Shown piece by piece: positions 1-7,742 of a stretch of DNA of 19,630 bases. The number at the start of each line of letters is the position of its first letter. Position 1 is the stretch's first letter. Source of the stretch: Bacteroidetes bacterium 4572_114. GTDB taxonomy: Bacteria > Bacteroidota > Bacteroidia > Bacteroidales > 4484-276. The translations under genes were made by a program, and so were the position numbers. The notes under the pieces were generated by a model. It saw nothing but the letters and a program-made list of their open reading frames with translations. It was not told where the DNA came from and ran no database searches. Location of the stretch: assembly GCA_002254335.1 (NCBI GenBank), contig NIVA01000030.1:1-19630 (forward strand), in the 5' to 3' direction.

Positions 1-507
1 GGAAAACAGGATCAATATGCAGCAACTTTTGGCGGTGTTAATTTTATGGAGTTCTTTAAAGAGGATAAGGTAATTGTAAACCCGTTGCGCATCAGGACAA
101 AATATTTGAACGAGTTGGCCCACAACCTGGTACTCTATTATACCGGGACCAGCAGGTTGTCGTCTGTAATCATCGAATCGCAAAGTAAAAATGTACAGTC
201 CAAAAACCAGAAAACCATCCAGGCCATGAACAAGTTGAAGGAACAGGCTGTTTTAATGAAGGAGGCCATCCTAAAGGGCGAGCTGGAAAAAATTGGGGAG
301 ATACTTGATTATAGCTGGGTTTATAAAACAGCAAAGGCACACGGGGCATCAGGCGGAAAAATTTCGGGTGCCGGAGGTGGTGGGTTCATATTTTTCTATT
401 GCCCCGGAAACACACGCCACGAAGTAATTAAGGCAGTGGAATCTTTTGGCGGGAAAATTAAAAGGTACGAATTTACCAAAAAGGGGTTGACAACGTGGGG
501 GTTGTAG
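1..507 (+). CDS. hddA: GHMP kinase, C-terminal part (probable D-glycero-D-manno-heptose 7-phosphate kinase)
   Basis: Partial gene: the reading frame is open from base 1 and ends at TAG 505-507, so the N-terminus lies outside the window. The visible 168 residues begin GKQDQYAATFGGVN, a segment typical of the HddA-type sugar kinases, and contain the glycine-rich GHMP motif 3, GGKISGAGGGGF, at about bases 349-387. Enzymes of this family phosphorylate D-glycero-D-manno-heptose 7-phosphate at C1 on the route to GDP-heptose for S-layer glycans or polysaccharides, in the cytoplasm. The assignment rests on these two motifs and overall resemblance; a fucose- or galactokinase-like GHMP enzyme is the alternative. 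Usual partners (heptose isomerase, nucleotidyltransferase) would lie upstream of the window. The next gene starts about 120 bases downstream, beyond a cluster of GTGTGT palindromes. Confidence 0.8.
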   Translation, partial: GKQDQYAATFGGVNFMEFFKEDKVIVNPLRIRTKYLNELAHNLVLYYTGTSRLSSVIIESQSKNVQSKNQKTIQAMNKLKEQAVLMKEAILKGELEKIGEILDYSWVYKTAKAHGASGGKISGAGGGGFIFFYCPGNTRHEVIKAVESFGGKIKRYEFTKKGLTTWGL

Positions 508-510
508 GGA

Positions 511-597
511 GCACACGACAGTGTGTTTCCACGGCATGTAGATACACACGGCCGTGTGTGTCTAAACAACCGTAACCGTGTGTGTCCACAAGTACAA
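511..597. repeat. Cluster of ACAC/GTGT palindromes between the kinase and helicase genes
   Basis: The sequence holds a 5-bp hairpin CACAC-GACA-GTGTG (512-525), a perfect 16-bp palindrome ACACACGGCCGTGTGT (544-559) and a half-copy CCGTGTGTGTCC (576-587). It begins just after the kinase stop codon. No T-tract follows, so it is not a standard intrinsic terminator, although the 16-bp palindrome could pause transcription. It also overlaps a possible GTG start of the helicase at 582. Confidence 0.6.
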
Positions 598-626
598 CAT
601 TTTTTACATCAAAAAAAATAAACAAA

Positions 627-1859
627 TTGAAATTTTCAGAATTCAAATTAGATAGCCGCATCATGCAGGGCATTGATGCCATTGGGTACGAAAACCCTAC
701 ACCCGTGCAGGAGGGTGCCATCCCCCAAATTATTTCGGGCAGCGACCTGATTGCGTGTGCACAAACCGGTACTGGCAAAACTGCGGCCTATGTGCTGCCA
801 CTTTTACATGGCATCGTTACCGAGAAAAACAGGACTGACACAATCAAGGCCCTGGTACTTGCGCCTACCCGTGAGCTGGCAGTGCAGATTGACCAGCAGT
901 TGGAGGGCTTTTCCTATTTTGTCGGGGTAAGCTCTATTGCGGTTTACGGAGGTGGTAGCGGTGTCGATTTTGAAGTGGAAAAAAAGGCCATTAAAACCGG
1001 TGCCGAAATATTGGTTGCAACCCCCGGAAGGCTGATCTCACATATAAATTCGGGTTATGTAGATTTCTCACATTTAAGGTACCTGATCTTAGACGAAGCC
1101 GATCGAATGCTTGATATGGGCTTTCAGCCGGATATTATGAAAATAATAAGCTATTTGCCAAAGAAGCGCCAAACACTTTTATTTTCGGCAACCATGCCTG
1201 GGGATATCAGGGCTTTTACAAAAAAAATATTGCACAACCCTAACGAAATTAGCCTGGCAGTATCTAAACCGGCCGAAAATGTGTTGCAGGCAGCTTACCG
1301 TGTTTACGACAATCAGAAAATAGCACTGGTAAAAAAATTGATTGCAGGAAAGGATTTGCCTTCTGTCCTCATTTTTTCAGCAACCAAATCCAGTGTAAAA
1401 GATTTGGAAAAGGAGTTGCAGAGGCAGAAATTAGATATCAAGGCCATCCACTCCGACCTTGAACAAGATCAGCGGAAGGAAGTCCTCAGGCAGTTCAAAA
1501 ACAGAGAGGTACAAATCCTTGTTGCTACCGACATTGTTTCGCGTGGTATCGACATTGATAACATCAGCCTGATTATTAATTACAATGTGCCCCAGGATGC
1601 CGAGGATTATGTCCACAGGGTAGGCAGGACTGCAAGGGCCGACAAGACCGGTATGGCCATTACCTTTATCAACGATAGGGAAACATGGAACTTTACGAAA
1701 ATTGAAAAACTGATCGGATCGGAAATCAGGAAACTGCCCTTGCCCGAAGGAATTGGCAAAGCACCGTCCAAGGATCGGGGCAGACCGGACAAATCAAGGT
1801 TTAAGGGCGGTGGGCCGAAAGGTAAAGGTGGTTTCAAACGAACACCAAAAAGAAAATAA
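627..1859 (+). CDS. DEAD-box ATP-dependent RNA helicase (RhlE-like)
   Basis: ATP-dependent RNA unwinding or remodelling enzyme of the cytoplasm, as used in ribosome assembly and mRNA decay. All core motifs are visible in order: Q-motif region (GYENPTPVQ), motif I AQTGTGKT, Ia PTRELA, Ib TPGR, II DEAD (about residues 156-159), III SAT, V region ATDIVSRGIDI and VI HRVGRTARA. They are followed by a short Gly/Lys/Arg-rich tail ending in KRTPKRK, typical of RNA-binding tails in the RhlE group. Start choice: the frame is open from a GTG at 582, but that codon lies inside the GTGTGT repeat and adds a non-conserved 15-residue leader. The TTG at 627 gives MKFSEFKLDS, matching the usual family N-terminus, and sits in AT-rich leader sequence normal for this phylum. 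The total of about 410 residues fits the family. The first copy of a direct repeat starts right after the stop. Confidence 0.93.
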   Translation: MKFSEFKLDSRIMQGIDAIGYENPTPVQEGAIPQIISGSDLIACAQTGTGKTAAYVLPLLHGIVTEKNRTDTIKALVLAPTRELAVQIDQQLEGFSYFVGVSSIAVYGGGSGVDFEVEKKAIKTGAEILVATPGRLISHINSGYVDFSHLRYLILDEADRMLDMGFQPDIMKIISYLPKKRQTLLFSATMPGDIRAFTKKILHNPNEISLAVSKPAENVLQAAYRVYDNQKIALVKKLIAGKDLPSVLIFSATKSSVKDLEKELQRQKLDIKAIHSDLEQDQRKEVLRQFKNREVQILVATDIVSRGIDIDNISLIINYNVPQDAEDYVHRVGRTARADKTGMAITFINDRETWNFTKIEKLIGSEIRKLPLPEGIGKAPSKDRGRPDKSRFKGGGPKGKGGFKRTPKRK

Positions 1860-1860
1860 T

Positions 1861-1941
1861 GCAACCCGAAACACAATCCCGAAAGCCTTCGGGAGCAGAG
1901 AGCCAAGAGCAAAGCGAAGGAAGCCAGGCAAACCCGAAACC
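1861..1941. repeat. Direct repeat R1, copy A
   Basis: It starts one base after the helicase stop codon and matches copy B at 2409 with 3 differences over the first 64 bases. It includes the near-palindrome TCCCGAAAGCCTTCGGGA (1877-1894) followed by purine-rich sequence with repeated AAGCGAAG and ACCCGAAAC words. It is an intergenic repeat with no coding potential that I can support. Confidence 0.85.
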
Positions 1942-1943
1942 CC

Positions 1944-2237
1944 TCAACCCATCTTAATCATCCTGTGCCTGTCAAAATGGTTTTCCTCCTCAAGCTTTTG
2001 GATGATTATACCAGGGCTAAGATTTTGTTGCAATAATTTTATCACCCTCTTTCGTGCAAAAATCCGCTGCTCCATGGCATTGATATTGATGGCAGTTTTT
2101 ATATCTTCAAGGGGCAGGTATTCTTCCCGTATGGTCAGGTTTTTCCTCAGGTTTTTTTCGATATACTCCCTCGACAGGGTTTTTCCCTTTTCCTGTACTG
2201 AGTTCCGTTGAGCTCGTTTTCCTATTTGTGGCCGCAT
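1944..2237 (-). CDS. Small hypothetical protein (97 aa)
   Basis: I do not recognise this protein. It starts at an ATG (2235-2237 on the reverse strand) and encodes a charged, probably helical protein with an N-terminal basic stretch and a middle segment (EEYLPLEDIKTAININAMEQ) of ordinary amino-acid usage, ending HFDRHRMIKMG. There is no signal peptide, membrane segment or cysteine motif. It is the only plausible gene between the convergent helicase and tsaE, and the overlapping forward-strand frame looks random. It sits between the two direct copies of repeat R1 (1861 and 2409), so the gene and its flanks form a unit bounded by repeats. Upstream sequence is AT-rich without a clear promoter. 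It may be a genuine lineage-specific gene; a fortuitous ORF cannot be excluded. Confidence 0.5.
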   Translation of the reverse strand: MRPQIGKRAQRNSVQEKGKTLSREYIEKNLRKNLTIREEYLPLEDIKTAININAMEQRIFARKRVIKLLQQNLSPGIIIQKLEEENHFDRHRMIKMG

Positions 2238-2537
2238 AGATTATATTTTAATCATTTTATTGGCTACAATATAGAACAGTTTCCCATAATCACCAACACA
2301 AATTTTTCACATCTTCCAGTGGCAAAATAAAGTTTTGTCCATGTAACTACTTATGAGATGTGCCGGGCAAAAAAAGAATTAGTTTGTTATCAGCCCCCTT
2401 CCTTTACAGCAACCCGAAACACAATCCCGAAAGCCTTCGGGAGCAAAGAGCTAAGAGCAAAGCGAAAGAAGCAAAGCGCAAACCTGAAACCTGCCTGCCC
2501 GCCGAAGCGAAGCGAAGGAGGGAAACCCGAAACTGTA
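2238..2537. other. Intergenic region between the 97-aa ORF and tsaE
   Basis: It contains AT-rich leader sequence of the reverse-strand ORF (2238-2360) and R1 copy B (2409-2491), then more purine-rich repeat-like sequence (GAAGCGAAGCGAAGGAGGG at about 2504-2522) running up to the tsaE stop. No gene or RNA is supported. Confidence 0.6.
2409..2491. repeat. Direct repeat R1, copy B
   Basis: Second copy of R1 in the same orientation as 1861-1941, with the palindrome at 2425-2442. The two copies diverge after 64 bases, where copy B carries extra AAGCGAAG-type words. A related phrase (AAAGCGAAGGAGGGAAAC) recurs at about 13536, so parts of this repeat are dispersed. Confidence 0.85.
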
Positions 2538-2957
2538 TTAAAAACTAAAAACCCGATTTCCACTTTTTGCTTCTTCAACAATATTAACCCTTATGGTTTC
2601 ATCCGGGAGCAGGGATTCGATTTTTTCGGGCCATTCGATGAGGCAGTAATCCCCACCGTAGAAATAATCTTCATAACCCATATCCATTGCCTCTTCGATC
2701 TTCCTGATCCTGTAAAAATCAAAATGATAAACCGGTCCCCCTGTTTTGGTTTGGTATTGATTGATTAACGCAAAGGTCGGGCTGTTCACCATATCCGTTA
2801 CACCAAGGGTTTTGCACATGGCCTTGATGAAGGTGGTTTTGCCGGCCCCCAGGGCTCCATAAAATGCAAATATCCTTGCTTCGGGATGTGCCTGGATTAG
2901 CTGCCCTGCCACAGATTGAAGATCTCCGGGGGATTTTGAAATTATTTGTTGACTCAT
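2538..2957 (-). CDS. tsaE: tRNA threonylcarbamoyladenosine biosynthesis ATPase TsaE
   Basis: ATPase that works with TsaB/TsaD to complete N6-threonylcarbamoyladenosine at position 37 of ANN-decoding tRNAs, in the cytoplasm. The 139-residue protein has the family's normal size and signature order: Walker A GALGAGKTT at residues 34-42, then SPTFALINQY, the HFDFYR motif, the GYEDYF stretch and LIEWPEKI near the C-terminal third. The ATG start lies at 2955-2957. A TAAATTTG promoter-like box (reverse strand, 2975-2968) ends only 10 bases before it, so the leader would be very short. It lies downstream of porX on the same strand, but the 422-base repeat-containing gap and its own promoter suggest separate transcription. 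Confidence in function is high. Confidence 0.95.
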   Translation of the reverse strand: MSQQIISKSPGDLQSVAGQLIQAHPEARIFAFYGALGAGKTTFIKAMCKTLGVTDMVNSPTFALINQYQTKTGGPVYHFDFYRIRKIEEAMDMGYEDYFYGGDYCLIEWPEKIESLLPDETIRVNIVEEAKSGNRVFSF

Positions 2958-2967
2958 ACCTTTTGTG

Positions 2968-2975
2968 CAAATTTA
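2968..2975 (-). promoter_or_regulatory. Probable -7 promoter box for tsaE
   Basis: On the reverse strand this reads TAAATTTG, matching the Bacteroidota -7 consensus TAnnTTTG, 10 bases before the tsaE ATG. No convincing -33 TTTG was found at the expected distance. The predicted transcript would have a leader of only a few bases. Confidence 0.45.
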
Positions 2976-2998
2976 TATTGCTGGGATTAAGTTTCTAT

Positions 2999-3088
2999 AT
3001 TAATTTGATCCCGTACGTACGGGATGGTGATGTGCAAATCCAGACGGACGGACTATGTCCGTTTGAAAATGAAAGCCCTACGGGGAAT
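2999..3088 (+). repeat. Composite palindromic repeat R2, copy A
   Basis: Matches the reverse complement of 15048-15139 with 3 differences in the first 79 bases. It is made of three small palindromes in a row: TCCCGTACGTACGGGA (3009-3024), ACGGACTATGTCCGT (about 3048-3062) and a final CCC-TAC-GGG hairpin (about 3076-3084). In the other copy the last hairpin has a different sequence (CCGC-TTCG-CGG type) that still pairs. This resembles REP/BIME-type intergenic repeats. Confidence 0.85.
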
Positions 3089-3379
3089 TTGAAAAAACTG
3101 ACGCAGGTTTACACGGATACAACTTATCAACTATCGATTTCCATCTTCCAACCATGAAATATTCATCTTATTCATATCGCTGTAACCCGTTCGAGGTTTG
3201 ATTATATTTGTTGAAACTTCAGGTTAAAATGAAAATCTAAAGTTCCAAAAAACATATAGATAAAACTTCAAACTAACTATTGGTTAATATTGTCTATCTT
3301 CTGCATAGCGCAAAGAGCCTAGAGTGTTGTGCTTTCTCTTGGCCCTCAGCCCCCCGCTCTCGGCCCTCCGCAGCCCCCC

Positions 3380-4933
3380 CTACTTCGCCTTCAAACTAAT
3401 AACAGGTATCAGCATTTCCTCCATCGAAACACCACCATGCTGGAAAGTATTGCGATAATAATTTACATAATAATTGTAATTATTGGGATAAGCAAAGAAG
3501 TCGTTGTTCCGGCAAAAAACATATGAAGAGCTAATATTCATCCTTGGCAAATAAATATCATCGGGGCTCCTCACCTCAAAAACATGCTTTTTGTTGTAAT
3601 TTAAACTTTTACCGGTTTTATATCTGAGATTTGTATTTGTATTTCGGTCGCCTACAACCTTTACGGGATTCTGTACCCTAACTGAACCATGATCGGTTGT
3701 AATGATCAGCTTTAGTCCCTTTGAAGCAATAAATTTGATGATGTCGAGCAGCGAAGAATGTTTAAACCATGATATGGTCAGCGAGCGGTATGCCGGTTCG
3801 TCATCGGCCAGCTCACGGATAATCTCCATCTCTGTCCTGGCATGAGACAGCATATCAACAAAATTATAAACTATAACGTTCAGGTTGTTTTGCATCAGGT
3901 TGGGCAACGAGTCAACCAGTTTACGCCCGGCATTGAGGTTTAGGATTTTATGGTACGAAAACTTAATATCTTTTCTGTAACGTTTTAATTGTTCGGCCAT
4001 TAATTCGCTTTCAAATTGATTTTTAGAACCCTCTTCATTTTCATTGACCCAGTAATTGCGGTATCTTTTCTCTATCTCTGATGGCATCATGCCAGCAAAA
4101 AATGCATTTCTGGAATATTGGGTAGTTGTGGGCAGGATACTGTAATAAATTTCATCACTTTCAATCCTGAAATATTCTTCAAAAATAGGCTGAAGCGATT
4201 TCCACTGGTCGTACCTCAGGTTGTCGATAATTATTACAAATGTATTTTTATCTTTATCCACCGACTTCAAAACTTTGTCTTTAAACAATGTGTGCGACAT
4301 TGTGGGCTTATCATCGTCGTTTCCATGGAGCCAGTCAATATATCTTCTTTCGATAAACTTAGAAAAAACATGGTTGGCCTCCTCCTTTTGCATGTGAAAC
4401 ACATCAAGGATACCCTCGTCGGAAGATTTGCCCAACTCCAGCTCCCACATAACGAGTTTCTTATAAACTTCAACCCACTCTTTGTGGTTGAGGTTGCTTG
4501 AAATTTCCATGCCTATATTCCTGAATTCTTTCTGGTAAGCAAAGGTTTTTTTTTCGCTCACTATCTTTTTATTGTCAAGGTTTTTTTTCAGGCTCAACAG
4601 TATTTGGTTTGGTTTTACAGGTTTAATAAGATAATCGGCAATGCTTGAACCGATAGCATCTTCCATAATAGATTCCTCTTCACTCTTGGTGATCATTACT
4701 ACAGGAAGGTTTGGCTGCATCACTTTTATCTCGGCCAGTGTTTCAATACCTGACATCCCTGGCATGTTTTCGTCCAGGAATACAATGTCGAAAGACTGTT
4801 CCTTCATGATGTCGATGGCTTCGTCACCATTATTTGTAGTAATTACTTCGTAACCTTTTTGTTCAAGAAACAGAATATGTGGTTTCAGCAAATCGATCTC
4901 ATCGTCTGCCCATAAAATTTTGATTTTGTCCAT
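3380..4933 (-). CDS. porX: PorX-type response regulator with PglZ domain (type IX secretion regulation)
   Basis: Two-domain protein of 517 residues, the normal PorX length. The N-terminal receiver domain (residues 1-120) has acidic D10/D11, phospho-acceptor D54 in FLDENMPGMSG, T82 and K104 (LIKPVKP). The C-terminal PglZ/alkaline-phosphatase-fold domain shows metal-site and catalytic elements: VIIIDNLRYDQW, the Thr-rich LPTTTQYSRNAF, YNFVDMLSHAR, ITTDHGSVRV and QHGGVSMEEM. In the family, PorX is phosphorylated by PorY, acts with the ECF factor SigP to activate type IX secretion genes, and hydrolyses oligonucleotides. The frame is open to 4987, but the ATG at 4931-4933 gives MDKIKILWADDE, the usual N-terminus. 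The divergent HD gene starts 248 bases away, across a palindromic element. I saw no TAnnTTTG promoter upstream. The gene ends GAAGTAG next to a G-rich run. Confidence 0.93.
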   Translation of the reverse strand: MDKIKILWADDEIDLLKPHILFLEQKGYEVITTNNGDEAIDIMKEQSFDIVFLDENMPGMSGIETLAEIKVMQPNLPVVMITKSEEESIMEDAIGSSIADYLIKPVKPNQILLSLKKNLDNKKIVSEKKTFAYQKEFRNIGMEISSNLNHKEWVEVYKKLVMWELELGKSSDEGILDVFHMQKEEANHVFSKFIERRYIDWLHGNDDDKPTMSHTLFKDKVLKSVDKDKNTFVIIIDNLRYDQWKSLQPIFEEYFRIESDEIYYSILPTTTQYSRNAFFAGMMPSEIEKRYRNYWVNENEEGSKNQFESELMAEQLKRYRKDIKFSYHKILNLNAGRKLVDSLPNLMQNNLNVIVYNFVDMLSHARTEMEIIRELADDEPAYRSLTISWFKHSSLLDIIKFIASKGLKLIITTDHGSVRVQNPVKVVGDRNTNTNLRYKTGKSLNYNKKHVFEVRSPDDIYLPRMNISSSYVFCRNNDFFAYPNNYNYYVNYYRNTFQHGGVSMEEMLIPVISLKAK

Positions 4934-5046
4934 AAATGAAGGTGGGTTAAATTTTAGATGTACTTTTGTTTCACTCAATTGAAACAACTAAACATGAGTA
5001 TCTGATTATTTATTTCAGGTGCTTAATAATTTTTAACAACTGGATG

Positions 5047-5140
5047 AACTGTCAGACAGTTATCCGGTTACTATTTTATCGAAGAAGGATCAGATTGCTA
5101 AAGTCAGGCAAAATTTTTATTACTAAACTGTCTGACAGTT
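5047..5140 (+). repeat. Paired palindrome element R4, copy 1
   Basis: Arms AACTGTCAGACAGTT (5047-5061) and AACTGTCTGACAGTT (5126-5140) are exact reverse complements, giving a 15-bp stem across a 64-base AT-rich loop. Each arm is itself nearly palindromic. The right flank contains CCAAATACTTA (about 5149-5159), resembling the right flanks of the other copies. It lies in the porX/HD divergent region, 41 bases before the HD start codon. Confidence 0.85.
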
Positions 5141-5181
5141 ATTACTGACCAAATACTTAATGATGTAAATGATTTTATGAG

Positions 5182-6447
5182 ATGTTGAATAGATACGACA
5201 GAAATAAGAAGAAAATCCTGAACGACCCGGTTTACGGTTTTATTTCAATAACAGATGATTTGATATTCGACCTGATTGAGCACAAATACCTGCAGCGGCT
5301 CAGGAGGATCAAGCAATTAGGGCTTACGCACCTGGTTTACCCAGGAGCTTTGCATACCCGTTTCCATCATGTTATTGGTACCATGCACCTGATGCAGAAA
5401 ACAATTGATATCCTCAAATCGAAGGGCCACGCAATATCTGCTGATGAAACCAAAGGTGCATTGATTGCGATTTTATTGCACGACATTGGTCATGGGCCAT
5501 ATTCACACACACTCGAAAAATCCATAGTCTGCGAACCTGATCACGAAGTACTTTCGCTGATATTCATGCGGAAACTACAGGAGAGTTTTGGCGATCCCTT
5601 AGCTTTGGCCATCGAAATCTTTAGTAATAAATATAAAAAGAAATTCCTTCATAAGCTCGTTTCCAGTCAACTGGATATGGACAGGCTCGACTATTTAAAG
5701 CGCGATAGCTTTTATACCGGCGTTTCGGAGGGCGTGATAAATACCGACCGGATAATTACAATGCTGGATATTGCCAACGACGGACCTGTAATTGAAGCCA
5801 AAGGGATTTACTCTATCGAAAAGTTCATCATAGCCCGTCGGCTAATGTACTGGCAGGTTTATCTGCATAAAACCGTTTTGGCTGCCGAGCAGATGCTGAT
5901 CCAGATAATTGCAAGGGCAAAATATTTAATTGCAAATGGTGAAACGTTGTTTGCCACCGATCCCTTTAAACTTTTTCTTGCAAAAAATGTGATCAGGGAA
6001 GATTTCAACTCAAGCCCTCAATACCTTGAAGCATTTGCCGAGATTGATGATTACGATGTTTTCACCTCGATAAAAGTATGGGTCAAACATAAGGATAAGG
6101 TGCTTTCTACGCTTTGCAATAATTTGGTAAACAGGCATCTGTTCAGGACACATATTCAAAAAATACCTTTTCAACCGGCATATATTGAAGAAGTTAAATC
6201 TGAGGTTATGAAATTGTATGATATTGATTTTGCCGACACCAGATATTTTGTATTTACGGATGTGGCCAAAAACAGTGCCTACGATCCGTTAAATGATAAA
6301 ATAAATATTATTTTCAAGGATGGCAGGGTTGAAGATATAACCAGGGCTTCTGATCAACTAAATGTTGAAGTATTGTCGAAAACCGTTACCAAATTTTATC
6401 TTTGCCACCCAAAGCAGATTGAGGCAGTCAATAATTCGGTGCTGTAA
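5182..6447 (+). CDS. HD-domain phosphohydrolase (SAMHD1/dGTPase-like)
   Basis: 421-residue soluble protein. Metal-binding residues of an HD phosphohydrolase are visible: His in FHHVIGTMHL (about residue 63), the HD pair H100-D101 in LLHDIGHGPYSH and the later Asp in SSQLDMDRLDYLKRD (about 165-170). This is the pattern of SAMHD1/dGTPase-like proteins, so nucleotide phosphate hydrolysis is likely but the substrate is not shown. The second half lacks a domain I can name. In Bacteroidota this family commonly sits directly upstream of lpxD, as here (267-base gap containing palindrome copy 2). The ATG at 5182 follows AT-rich sequence without a Shine-Dalgarno. Transcription with lpxD is possible, but the intervening repeat makes it uncertain. 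Confidence 0.88.
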   Translation: MLNRYDRNKKKILNDPVYGFISITDDLIFDLIEHKYLQRLRRIKQLGLTHLVYPGALHTRFHHVIGTMHLMQKTIDILKSKGHAISADETKGALIAILLHDIGHGPYSHTLEKSIVCEPDHEVLSLIFMRKLQESFGDPLALAIEIFSNKYKKKFLHKLVSSQLDMDRLDYLKRDSFYTGVSEGVINTDRIITMLDIANDGPVIEAKGIYSIEKFIIARRLMYWQVYLHKTVLAAEQMLIQIIARAKYLIANGETLFATDPFKLFLAKNVIREDFNSSPQYLEAFAEIDDYDVFTSIKVWVKHKDKVLSTLCNNLVNRHLFRTHIQKIPFQPAYIEEVKSEVMKLYDIDFADTRYFVFTDVAKNSAYDPLNDKINIIFKDGRVEDITRASDQLNVEVLSKTVTKFYLCHPKQIEAVNNSVL

Positions 6448-6551
6448 CAATTGTAAATAATAGTGGATTGTTGAGTTAATCATTTTGGGATGAAGATTAT
6501 AAGAAAATACAGAATTGATAGAAAAAGAATATTTATGAGTCCGGTCTTTAA

Positions 6552-6635
6552 AGCTGTCAGACAGTTGCCCATTAAATTTCACACTGAAGTTAAAGTATTA
6601 TGTGTTTGGGGTTTAGCTTAAACTGTCTGACAGCT
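6552..6635 (+). repeat. Paired palindrome element R4, copy 2
   Basis: Arms AGCTGTCAGACAGTT (6552-6566) and AACTGTCTGACAGCT (6621-6635) are perfect reverse complements with a 54-base loop. The left flank GTCCGGTCTTTAA (6539-6551) is shared with copy 3, and the right flank CCAAAATATTTACT (about 6641-6654) is shared with copies 1 and 3. It sits between the HD gene and lpxD, 78 bases before the lpxD start. Confidence 0.9.
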
Positions 6636-6713
6636 ACTCTCCAAAATATTTACTCTTCAGACCAAACTCATTCATCAAATCATTGAACCATTACACCATT
6701 AAATCTAAAAAAC

Positions 6714-7742
6714 ATGATATTTAAAGCCTGTGATATTGCCAAAATGCTCGATGGTACGGTTGAAGGCGACGGAAATGTGAGCGTCAATACGTTCTCTAAA
6801 ATTGAGGAGGGCGGGCAGGGGTCGCTTTCGTTTTTGGCCAATCCAAAATACAACAGTTTCCTCTATTCAACCAATGCATCAGTGGTAATTGTGAATAACG
6901 GCCTTGAGCTTGAAAAAGAAGTCAGGCCTACGCTAATAAGGGTTAAAAATGCTTATTCTTCATTTGCAAAATTGCTTGAATTTTACAACCAGGCCAAACA
7001 GGAAAAGAAAGGGGTCTCATCTTTGGCATCAATAGCAAAATCAGCAAAAATTGGCAAGGATGTTTACATTGGTGATTTTGCATTTATTGGTGAAAACACA
7101 ATAGTTGGTGACCGAACAAAGATTTACCCGCAAGCCTATTTAGCCGATGACGTTAGGGTGGGGGCGAATACAAAGATTTTTTCAGGTGTAAATATTTATT
7201 CCGATTGCGTAATTGGTAACGATTGTACATTTCACAGTGGGGTAATAATAGGCAGCGATGGATTCGGGTTTGCCCCACAAGAAGGCAGCAACTACCAGAA
7301 AATTGCCCAAATTGGAAACGTGATCATCGAAGATAATGTGGAGGTTGGGTCCAACACCACAATCGACCGGGCAACTATGGGCTCAACAATAATCAGGAAA
7401 GGGGCTAAACTTGACAACCTAATCCAGATAGCCCACAATGTTGAAATTGGCGAGAACACCATCGTCATTGCCCAGACCGGAATTTCAGGATCAACCACTA
7501 TTGGAAAAAATTGCATTATTGCCGGTCAGGTAGGAATTACCGGGCACTTGAAAATTGGGGACAATGTAAAAATTGCTGCTCAGTCGGGCGTGAGCACCAG
7601 TGTGAAGGATGGTTCAATCATTTTTGGTTCGCCGGCCTTTGACGCAGCAAAGTACCGTAAAGCATACGTCCACTTCAGGAACTTCCAGAAAATTGTTGCA
7701 CGCATCGATGAGCTGGAGGAGCGGGTGAAGGGGAAAGGGTAA
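6714..7742 (+). CDS. lpxD: UDP-3-O-acylglucosamine N-acyltransferase LpxD
   Basis: Third step of lipid A synthesis: it transfers a 3-hydroxyacyl chain from acyl carrier protein to the 2-amino group of UDP-3-O-acylglucosamine, in the cytoplasm. The 342 residues match the family length (E. coli 341). An N-terminal uridine-binding domain (about 1-100; SLSFLANPKYN) precedes a left-handed beta-helix of hexapeptide repeats (about 100-310, many I/V-G-x-N/D steps). The catalytic His is H241 in LIQIAHNVEIG, and the C-terminal helices (RNFQKIVARIDELEERV) are present. The ATG start follows ATCTAAAAAAC, without a Shine-Dalgarno. The lpxC-fabZ and lpxA genes that usually follow in this phylum are not here; a repeat-rich stretch follows instead. 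Confidence 0.96.
   Translation: MIFKACDIAKMLDGTVEGDGNVSVNTFSKIEEGGQGSLSFLANPKYNSFLYSTNASVVIVNNGLELEKEVRPTLIRVKNAYSSFAKLLEFYNQAKQEKKGVSSLASIAKSAKIGKDVYIGDFAFIGENTIVGDRTKIYPQAYLADDVRVGANTKIFSGVNIYSDCVIGNDCTFHSGVIIGSDGFGFAPQEGSNYQKIAQIGNVIIEDNVEVGSNTTIDRATMGSTIIRKGAKLDNLIQIAHNVEIGENTIVIAQTGISGSTTIGKNCIIAGQVGITGHLKIGDNVKIAAQSGVSTSVKDGSIIFGSPAFDAAKYRKAYVHFRNFQKIVARIDELEERVKGKG

Larger units (their letters stand above)
2958..3379. other. Intergenic region between porX and tsaE
   Basis: It contains the short tsaE promoter region, the composite repeat R2 copy A (2999-3088), about 210 bases of AT-rich sequence in which I see nothing recognisable (3095-3305), and a C-rich stretch (about 3340-3380) abutting the porX stop. 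Confidence 0.55.

Noticed and set aside
2358..2768. Forward ORF of 136 codons overlapping tsaE
   Set aside because: Antisense shadow of tsaE joined to repeat R1; the reverse frame carries the Walker A and family motifs.
4934..5046. A porX promoter of the TAnnTTTG type
   Set aside because: No match on the reverse strand in this interval, so I list none.
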